From Beroe ovata (Eukaryota; Ctenophora; Nuda; Beroida; Beroidae): DNA of 64,000 nucleotides. The stretch covers positions 90,311-154,310 of the forward strand of contig CAMPET010000123.1 of NCBI GenBank assembly GCA_946803715.1, given 5' to 3'. The first letter of the stretch is position 1, and every line of letters begins with the position of its first letter. Below the pieces are notes generated by a model that saw only the letters and a list, made by a program, of their open reading frames with translations, did no database searches and was not told the origin of the DNA. Shown piece by piece: positions 55,805 through 64,000 of the stretch. The translations under genes and the position numbers were made by a program.

Positions 55805-57883
55805 ATGATAATCAATATATTTGCGGTGCTTCTTATCTCTACTTTAAAGTGTAAGTCTTAAATTCTTCGACAACGGCACAAAGAACTTTTTCCCATCTTT
55901 CAAATAGGTAGTCTTGTTAAAGTCAATAAGCATGGTTTTTCCTCAGTGGGGATTCACTCAAGCTGCACGCTATCGAAGACTAAAGGTTTGGGGCAAATAC
56001 TTATCGATGAACATAACCGAATAAGAGCCCTATACGATGGACTCTCCGAGCTTTGTTACTCAAAGGGTGAAGACGGTTTTAAGTTTAATGCAGATTCCTG
56101 GGTCGACAAATGCGTAACCATGGGACAGATCTATCATAGCACCCGGTCTCAGAACAAAGGTTTAGGTGAAAATCTTGGCGAGGGTAACACTGGACACGAA
56201 ATTATCGAACAATCGCTTAGAGTGATCAGAAACTGGTACCGAAATTGCGAGATGATCGTGCTTGAGGAAGTTGATGGGTCTGATTTGAAAAAAGATGAAA
56301 CGACTAGATCCTGTATTCAGATGTTGTGGAAAAAAACAACCAGTATCGATTGTGCAGCTCAAAAGAATAATGGCGGCGGGGTTTACGTTGTATGTCAATA
56401 TTACCCACCCATATCTTTTGATAAAACTGAAATCAACGAAAACATCATTGCTTCGAGTGACTGGACAGAGCTACATTCAAGATCGATGGTGTACTTCGAT
56501 TTCAGTTCCTCCGTACTTCAGGTAAAAGCTAAATACGAGGAGAACGGTGCAATGCGGATATCCTTTTACCACCAAGATCCAGTGATTGCGATCACTGTGA
56601 CACAAAGGGGGCCAGACCGAATAGCTCTTTGGCCGTCTTTCTGCGACAGCCAAGACTCCCAGAAAGGAAATTCCTTGACTCTCCCGCACACTGAATCCAC
56701 ATTTCTCTACACATTCTTTCTCTCTCCTGTCGAGTTGAGCATCTTTGTGAACGGTCTTGAGGCTGTCACTATAAAAATTCCAGATGTCGTGAAAGATGAA
56801 CACTGTAAGGAACTGATAACCAGCATTACAAAAACTGCGTCTCACGGAAAGATCTCTTACGATGATCGGGGCGAAAAAGTTGCCCAGTATCGAGCAATGC
56901 CATCATCCCGCCTCCCTGACCCTACAGAGCTGGTTGTGGTCCCGGAATTGACCACAGCCTTCAAGACAGAGATAATTACGGAGCTAATCAATACCAACAC
57001 GAAGAAGGGAGAGGAAAAGAACAAAAATAAATCAGACAAGCATTATATCATCAGAGACAAGTCAGGTCGACAAGTAAAAGTGGTGTTTCCCTCCATATCG
57101 ACAACTTTTCAAGATAGAGGAGATGGCAGTCTCACGGTATACATGGATCATGATGAGCCATTTTCAGGGATCACATCATTTCAGCTGATAATCCAACATC
57201 ACGACCACGGCGACTTGTCGGTTGACGACGAGCCACTCTCTTTCTCAGACACGTTGTACGAGTGGCAAGATGCGGAGAAGATATACCGTGACTCCCGCCG
57301 GTCGGTGCCCTACATCACGGCCGAGGTGCCGGAGTTATCGGACGTGTTTGTCGTGGGAGACGAGATGACGTACGGGGGCTACTACAACGGAAGAGTGGAC
57401 AACGGGAAGGAGTACTCCCTACGAGTGAGGGGAATTGTGGAGCTGTCTGACGAGGAGAGGGCTGTCATTGACACCGGGGTTGTGGGTGTATTCAACAGTA
57501 GCTGGACTCTGACTGTGGGCAGTCTCATGACTCTGCTCGTCGTTTTATCGGGATTCCTGGCCTTCCACTTCACGAGGAAGAGGAGGGAGAGAAGGAGGGT
57601 GGAGGAGACGATTGCTAAATTCAACACCTATCTCGCGGACACCGCTAACCCAGAGACTCCCTTCCTGTCTCAGCGTGCTGAGGAGGTGACTGTTTCAGAT
57701 TCGGGATCTACATCTGAAATAGAGGACCAGGGGGAGGGGAATCAGGTGAGGGGATCAGGTGTTGCACCCGCTCCTCCAAACTTGGCCACCACCTCTGAGT
57801 GGTGGGATATATCGGGATCTGATGAACAGCCACAGGCTGATGAGTTAGAGGATGAGGTTGATTACTATCACCAGAATTATTGA
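55805..57883 (+). CDS. CAP-domain type I membrane protein, paralogue 1 (2 exons, 660 aa)
   Basis: Exon 1 (55805-55850) encodes the signal peptide start MIINIFAVLLISTLK; exon 2 (55947-57883) holds the rest. CAP (SCP/PR-1) domain at about residues 30-172: DEHNRIRALYD, IYHSTRS, GLGENLGEG, IQMLWKKTTSIDCAAQ and YVVCQYYPP, with the His and Glu of the CAP pocket. After a divergent linker, residues about 471-515 (PYITAEVPELSDVFVVGDE, then YGGYYNGRVDNGKEYSLRVR) resemble the membrane-proximal ectodomain of receptor tyrosine phosphatases. One TM follows (about 535-560, starting SWTLTVGSLMTLLVVL), then RKRRERRR and a ~90-residue acidic tail with no kinase or phosphatase domain. An adhesion or signalling co-receptor role is inferred. 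Confidence 0.88.
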
Positions 57884-58049
57884 ACTTAAAGAGAAGATAG
57901 AAACAGTTCAGCTGGTAGAATAATTTGGATTCAGTGGTTTGGGTTTTTTGTTTATTTCAATGTGTCGTGCCAAAACTCTGAATTTGTCGGTACCATTACC
58001 TACATCATGTACATGATTACTACATTATAACTGCAGCACAATTGTATTC

Positions 58050-58055
58050 AATAAA
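58050..58055 (+). promoter_or_regulatory. Candidate polyadenylation signal (AATAAA)
   Basis: AATAAA 167 nt after the stop of CAP paralogue 1 and about 190 nt before the ATG of paralogue 2. It supports separate transcripts. Confidence 0.6.
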
Positions 58056-58247
58056 CTGAAACTGGTTTAAAAAAGCGTGAAATGATTGCGCAACACTGCT
58101 TTTGGTTCCTGCAGATATTCTTGTCTTCACACTTTACTCAAATCTCTAGGATGTGAAACGAGCTTTGCCTGCCTGAACAAAATCAAAATGGCTATTGGTG
58201 GGATCAATAAAAAGATGTAATTCGTCAAGGTTGAACGGTTGAGAGAA

Positions 58248-60480
58248 ATGATAATCAACATATTTGCTGCACTCCTCATCTCTATTTTGCAGTGTGAGTG
58301 TCAAAATACTAATTCTGCCACGGCAAAAAACAAAAAGAAGACCTGGATAACCTGATCGACGATGAGGTATTCTCTTTTAAGGTATTCTCTTTTAAGGATG
58401 ATGTATTCTCTTAAAAATAACTCGGAATAATTTTACCTCAGTGGGAATTTACTCAAGCTGCACGCAATCGAAGACAATAGGTTTGGGGCAAATACTTATC
58501 GATGAACATAACCGAATAAGAGCCCTATACGATGGGCTCTCCGAGCTTTGTTACTCAAAGGGTGAAGACGGTTTCAAGTTTAATGCAGATTCCTGGGTCG
58601 AAGAATGCGTAACCATGGGACAGATCTATCATAGCACCCGGTCTCAGAAAAAAGGCTTCGGTGAGAATCTTGGCGAGAGTAACACTGGACACGAAATTAT
58701 CGAACAATCGCTTAGAGTGATAAGAAACTGGTACCGAAATTGCGAGATGATCGTGCTTGAGGAAGTTGAGAAGTCTGATGTTGAAGAAGATGAAACGATC
58801 AGATTTTGTATTCAGATGTTGTGGAAAAAAACAACCAGTATCGATTGTGCAGCTCAAAAGAAAAATAGTGACGGGGTTTACGTTGTATGTCAATATTACC
58901 CACCCATATCTTTTGATAAAACTGAAATCAATGAAAACATCATTGCTTCAAGTGACTGGACAGTGCTACATCCAGGATCACTGGTGCAGTTTGATTTCAG
59001 TTCCTCCGGACTTCAAATAAAAACCGAATACCTGAAGAAAACCTCGGAAAAGCTCCAGATTTACTTTTTCTACATGGAAAATACTGTTATAGAAATCGCA
59101 ATCGATATCCTACTGTTCGTACCGATTGGCATTGTTCACCCCAATGCCGCCATTTCGTCCTCGTTCTGTACCCACTACAAGACACACGGGACTGCCTTTC
59201 TCTCACACAAGACCAAATCCACAATTCTCTACACATTCATCCTCACTTCTGCTGAGCTGAGCGTCTTTGTTAACGGTGTTGAATTTTTGATCGTAAACAT
59301 CCCAGATGCTGTGAATGATGAACACTGCAAGGACCTGATCGCAAAAACTGTTTCAGAGGGAAAGATTAGTTTCGAGGATCGAGGGGATAATCTGAATCCG
59401 GACATGACCCAGTATCGAGCAATGCTCTCATCCCGTCTCCCTAGCCCCGCTGAGCTGGTTGTGGTCCCTGAACTGACCACAGCCTTCAAGACGGAGATAG
59501 TGACAGAGGTTATTAATATTACCACAAAAGAGGGACAGGATAACTACAGGAACCAAAGCGATACTAGCAAGCATTATATCATCAGAGACAAATCAGGTCG
59601 ACAAGTGAAAGTGGTGTTTCCCTCCATATCGACAACTTTTCAAGATAGAGGAGATGGCAGTCTCACGGTATACATGGATCATGATGAGCCGTTTTCAGGG
59701 ATCACATCATTTCAGCTGATAATCCAACATCACGACCACGGGGACTTGTCGGTTGACGACGAGCCACTCTCTTTCTCAGACACTTTGTACGAGTGGCAAG
59801 ATGCGGAGAAGATATACCGTGACTCCCGCCGGTCGGTGCCCTACATCACGGCCGAGATGCCGGAGTTATCGGACGTGTTTGTCGTGGGAGACGAGATGAC
59901 GTACGGGGGCTACTACAACGGAAGAGTGGACAACGGGAAGGAGTACTCCCTACGAGTGAGGGGAATTGTGGAGCTGTCTGACGAGGAGAGGGCTGTCATT
60001 GACACCGGGGTCGTGGGTGTGTTCAACAGTAGCTGGACTCTGACTGTGGGCAGTCTCATGACTCTGCTCGTCGTTTTATCGGGATTCCTGGCCTTCCACT
60101 TCACGAGGAAGAGGAGGGAGAGAAGGAGGGTGGAGGAGACGATTGCTAAATTCAACACCTATCTCGCGGACACCGCTAACCCAGAGACTCCCTTCCTGTC
60201 TCAGCGTGCTGAGGAGGTGACTGTTTCAGATTCGGGATCTACATCTGAAATAGAGGACCAGGGGGAGGGGAATCAGGTGAGGGGATCAGGTGTTGCACCC
60301 GCTCCTCCAAACTTGGCCACCACCTCCGAGTGGTGGGATATATCGGATCTGATACCCCGCGACCCGCCGATGACTAGGGTGATCTGCAATCTGTGTCGGA
60401 GAGTACGGGATGAGAAGACGTGTCATGAACCATCTCTCCAGCTCAGAGGTGGAGTAAACCGTGGAAGAGTAAACCGTTGA
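58248..60480 (+). CDS. CAP-domain type I membrane protein, paralogue 2 (2 exons, 694 aa)
   Basis: Exons 58248-58293 (MIINIFAALLISILQ) and 58442-60480. Same layout as paralogue 1: signal peptide, CAP domain (GENLGESN, IQMLWKKTTSIDCAAQ), linker, RPTP-like juxtamembrane segment, TM, basic stop-transfer. From about 59571 the DNA is nearly identical to 57040-57815, while the linker (59020-59420) is strongly diverged and longer. Near the end one G is missing relative to paralogue 1 (ATATCGGATC against ATATCGGGATC). This shifts the frame, so the last ~44 residues (from DLIPRDPP) are unrelated to paralogue 1. The fragment at 61261 keeps the G. Confidence 0.87.
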
Positions 60481-61221
60481 GGGGTCACGTTATATAGCTC
60501 AACCACGTGACACACATCCAGATAAGGTGACATATCACTATCAGTTGATCAGTGGGCAATGAGGAATCCCGAATCACAGCTCATTCCTTCATCACGCAAA
60601 ATATTACCTTGTCAGATCACTATCAACAAATGCAATTGTTCATCAATCTAGCTACGTTATGATAATATTACGCATAGTTTTAATTTTAATGATCATAACA
60701 AAACAACATACGTACTCGTTTACAATCAAGTTATGCCCTCAGGAAATCTACAATGTTGTTATCTAGTTATCACTCAATTTTTTGCATTTTTGAAAATTGG
60801 TTACCTACCATTCGTAATGATTTCAGTGAATATTTCATGTTATTTCAACTTGTTACCACTACAGTGTACATGTCTAGACTCAACAACAATGTCCACATCA
60901 TGATCATGGGAGACATGGTGTCTGGCGGTTGTTTTGGGACAACAACGAAACGAAGTTTGATATTGGGCCTATATATACTATTGGTATAAGTGTTGATTTA
61001 GAAAATGCAATTTAAACGCAATTACCCTCTTTAGAACATGGCAAAACCGCGAGTGATACGGACGTCTAAAAGCGGCTGGACAGAGAGAAACATCGTCTAA
61101 CTTTGAATTACGGTAAGATACATATCACTCATGACTCAAACTATGAAGTGGTTAAAATATCTGTAAAATTATAGTGTCAAACCTGATAGTGACTACGTAG
61201 TACGTAGGTATCTGATAGTGC
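60481..61221. repeat. Duplicated 3' flank of CAP paralogue 2, copy 1
   Basis: Noncoding block, collinear with 61370-62150 including the ORF-like stretch at 60753-60989 (second copy 61677-61913). The two short open frames differ by a few substitutions and have no recognisable domain. They are not called as genes. Confidence 0.8.
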
Positions 61222-61260
61222 CAGTGGTGCAAATCCAGGGGGGGATGGGGGGGATATATN

Positions 61261-61395
61261 CACCACCTCCGAGTGGTGGGATATATCGGGATCTGATACC
61301 CCGCGACCCGCCGATGAATAGGGTGATCTGTGTCGGGACAAGAAGACGTGTCAGCCATCTCTCCAGCTCAGAGGTGGAGTAAATTGTTGAGGGGT
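61261..61395 (+). pseudogene. Third 3'-end fragment of the CAP receptor gene
   Basis: Starts immediately after a single N (61260) with the DNA for the TSEWWDISGSD tail region and continues to an in-frame TAG (…PADE stop). Only the last ~15 codons are present, and no TM or CAP sequence precedes it. It is either a truncated duplicate or an alternative haplotype of the end of paralogue 2. Confidence 0.75.
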
Positions 61396-62150
61396 AAACC
61401 GTTGAGGGGTCATTTTATGTAGCTCAACCACGTGACACACATCCAGATAAGGTGACATATCACTATCAGTTGATCAGTAGTAATGAGGAATCCCGAATCA
61501 CAGCTCATACCTTCATCACGCAAAATATTTCCTTGTCAGATCACTATCAACAAATGTAATTGTTCATCAATCTAGCTACGTTATGATAATATTACGCATA
61601 GTTTTAATTTTAATGATCATAACAAAACAACATACGTACTCGTTTACAATCAAGTTATGTCCTCAGGAAATCTACAATGTTGTTATCTAGTTATCACTCA
61701 ATTTTGTGCATTTTTGAAAATTGGTTACCCACCATTCGTAATGATTTCAGCGAATATTTCATGTTATTTCAACTTGTTACCACTACAGTGTACATGTCTA
61801 GACTCAACAACAAAGTCCACATCATAATCATGGGAGACATGGTGTCTGGCGGTTGTTTTGGGATAACAACGAAACGAAGTTTGATATTGGACCTACATAC
61901 ACTATTGGTATAAGTTTTGATTTAGAAAACGCAATTTAAACGCAATTACCCTCTTTAGGACATGGCAAAACCGCGAGTGATAGTGATACGGACGTCTAAA
62001 AGCGGCTGGACAGAGAGAAACATCGTCTAACTTTGAATTACGGTATGATACATATCACTCATGACTCAACTATGAATTGGTTAAAATATCTGTAAAATTA
62101 TAGTGTCAAACCTGATAGTGACTACGTAGTACGTAGGTACCTGATAGTGC
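61396..62150. repeat. Duplicated 3' flank, copy 2
   Basis: Collinear with 60481-61221 with scattered substitutions and a short insertion (GATAGT near 61980). It ends in CCTGATAGTG shared with copy 1. Confidence 0.8.
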
Positions 62151-62535
62151 GGAAGTACTGTAGGACTACCTAGGTACAGTGATTATCACTGAGTGATAGA
62201 GAGATGCAAGTCGCGACACAATCTATCGCACAAATGAACAAATGATATCGGTGTACACTGTACAGTGTTCATCCACTTATGTACGATGTAGGTACTGTGT
62301 ACACCCTACATGTGTNCCCCCCAATGAAAAACACGGATTTGCACCACTGGATAGTGCGGAAGTACTGTAGGACGTACCTAGGTACAGTGATTATCACTGA
62401 GTGATAGAGAGTGATAGAGAGATGCAAGTCGCGACATAATCTATCGCACAAATGAACAAATGATATCGGTGTACACTGTACAGTGTTCATTCACTTATGT
62501 ACCCTGTAGGTACTGTGTACACCTTACATGTGTGT
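62147..62535. repeat. Second local duplication (~180-bp units)
   Basis: 62147-62315 and 62350-62534 share GTGCGGAAGTACTGTAGGAC, CAGTGATTATCACTGAGTGA and GTGTACACTGTACAGTGTTC. A single N at 62316 separates them. The 16-mer at 61221-61236 recurs inverted at 62335-62350. Confidence 0.8.
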
Positions 62536-63496
62536 GTATGGTACTGTGAGTTGCCGCGTTATTATAGCTGAGCCGCGCACGCACGTGAATTATTTTCTCT
62601 TCTGTACACTGTATAACCTGATCAGTTTGCATCCGTTTCGTTGAGTGTATGTTGGAATTTGTACAGTAAAGCGGTTATTCGCCAGTTATCACAGTATTAC
62701 TATTTCACGAGGAATATTCTGATATCCACATTAATTCTTGTCCACGATAATCGTTATGTCGGTTCATTATGCCCCTATATAGCTCAGATTGAATAAACTG
62801 TGTGTAAGGACTGTGTGTTATGCATGATTGAATCCTGAATCTGACTATGCCATGAGTTCATCAAATTGTGTTCTCTTTATCGAAGTTATTGTTTACATCC
62901 GGCCTCTCTCAGTGTTGTTCTCATGAGTCATGACACAATGACGTCACATACACAAGTGAGGTTTTCATGAGGTTTTTTGTCATCCTATAATTCATGTCAT
63001 CCTATAATTCATGATCGCATATTTCGTAACCTTGTATTTCTATGAAAATAGAAATTCAGTCAGTTCTTCGTATTCTCATTCTATAATTATGAGATGTGTA
63101 ATAAGATATTTCCTTGTGTTCTAATACGATTTCTCGTGACACAACACTTCACAGCAGCAGTATTTCTGTGAGGTATTATTTAGCGCTGCTGGAGTGCCTC
63201 CTATCGCGTACGAAAACACCAGTTGATTTGTTTAGGTATTGTGTTTGTTTAACAGTTGACGTCCTAGTATCTAAATACCTTTCTCTTGTTACAAAATGAT
63301 ATTATAACAGCGGTGTTATGGGCGTCAATTCGATATCGTGGCCCATCTTGATTTACCTAGATTGATGCTTGTCAATTGTCAATTGCAGTTCGTTGACAGC
63401 AACTTGATTCCTGTCTTTCATTTTCCTTAGTCGCACAGAGCTCGCCTTTTTGAGAAAACCTGATTTTTTCCTCCATGCTCATCACATTTCTTTATC
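62536..63496. other. Upstream region of the truncated last gene
   Basis: No coding exon recognised. A short direct repeat GTCATCCTATAATTCATG occurs twice near 62980-63012. Confidence 0.5.
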
Positions 63497-63569
63497 ATGG
63501 AAGAAGCATGGAATACTATGTTCGAAGATCTATACTACGACAACCAACCAGAAAGTACAATCTGGTCAG
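63497..63569 (+). CDS. First coding exon of a gene running off the window
   Basis: An ATG in good context (TATCATGGAAGAAGC) opens 24 codons, MEEAWNTMFEDLYYDNQPES and on to TIWS, ending at a clean GTGAGT donor in phase 1. The peptide is acidic and aromatic without a signal sequence. The family cannot be told from it, and no second exon was identified before 64000. Confidence 0.55.
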
Positions 63570-63884
63570 GTGAGTGTGTGATGAATGCCAGCTGATACCT
63601 ATGGCAATACGCGTCTGATCGCAATATGGTCACCTTCTCCATTCCCAATACAGTCAATTTCAAATGCGTAGATAATGACATCGTTCCATGGCTATGCGTC
63701 ACTGCGTAGTGCGTACAGCTGACACCACTTCAGCACTTTCCATAACAAAGACACCACTTTACGTCACATCTAGTGATTCAGTCAATATGATTCACATGTC
63801 ACTACGTCACACAATCACGTGGCCGTCTATAATGTAAGCATAGATTGGACTAAAGGGGATGTGACGTGTTTCATGTGGATAGTG

Positions 63885-63893
63885 TGACACACA

Positions 63894-63966
<73 letters not shown>

Positions 63967-63968
63967 AC
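63885..63968. repeat. (CA)n microsatellite
   Basis: About 80 bp of almost pure CA repeat in the presumed intron after the exon at 63497-63569. Confidence 0.97.
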
Positions 63969-64000
63969 ACACTCCCGCGGACAGATTAGTAGGTGAGACA

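Noticed and set aside
60753-60989. 78-codon frame repeated at 61677-61913
   Set aside because: Conserved only because the whole block is duplicated; substitutions show no coding bias that I can see and there is no domain.
1-64000. tRNA, rRNA, transposase or reverse-transcriptase genes
   Set aside because: None was recognised on either strand; the mobile elements seen are all non-autonomous.

Overview
This is eukaryotic, animal DNA. Genes are split into many short exons with GT..AG introns. The proteins are animal-type: an SLC12A8-like transporter, a homeodomain, SUEL lectin, ShK, LDLa, PLAT and sushi domains, a rhodopsin-type 7TM receptor, and CAP ectodomains on a single-pass receptor. Compact introns, nested genes and receptor architectures I do not know from vertebrates suggest an early-branching or marine invertebrate such as a sponge or placozoan. 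That placement is inference; the species cannot be named from the sequence.

Layout. 1-940: repeat-rich flank. 941-9744 (+): 14-exon SLC12A8 orthologue, with an 11-copy ~150-bp tandem array in its longest intron. 9745-12184: 3' UTR and dispersed repeats. 12185-36919 (+): a ~38-exon gene for a ~1839-residue coiled-coil protein, in which six consecutive exons are each exactly 126 nt (42 residues, six heptads). Its introns hold three other genes: two tandem antisense genes for secreted PLAT-like/sushi proteins (22190-25671) and an intronless homeobox gene (30309-31088). 38516-45721 (+): 11-exon receptor with a signal peptide, SUEL lectin, ShK, an unassigned region, LDLa repeats and a class-A-like 7TM. 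45722-48624: MITEs and a duplicated repeat block. 48625-54592 (+): 22-exon TXNDC16-like ER protein. 55805-60480 (+): two tandem two-exon genes for CAP-domain type I membrane proteins. 60481-62540: duplicated noncoding blocks with a broken third 3' end. 63497-63569: first exon of another gene running off the window.

Exon chains were built by hand by matching phase and splice consensus. For the transporter, coiled-coil protein, receptor, TXNDC16-like protein, both PLAT/sushi genes and both CAP genes, the summed exon length is divisible by three with one stop at the end, which supports the models. There is no sign that the genes form one pathway. The local themes are secreted or cell-surface recognition proteins and nesting of small genes in the long introns of the coiled-coil gene.

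Caution: there are two N runs of 100 bases or more (16414-16574, 40472-40586), one 6-N run, and several single N placeholders. Single Ns sit between the copies of both local duplications (47394 and 61260), so those duplications may be assembly or haplotype artefacts.
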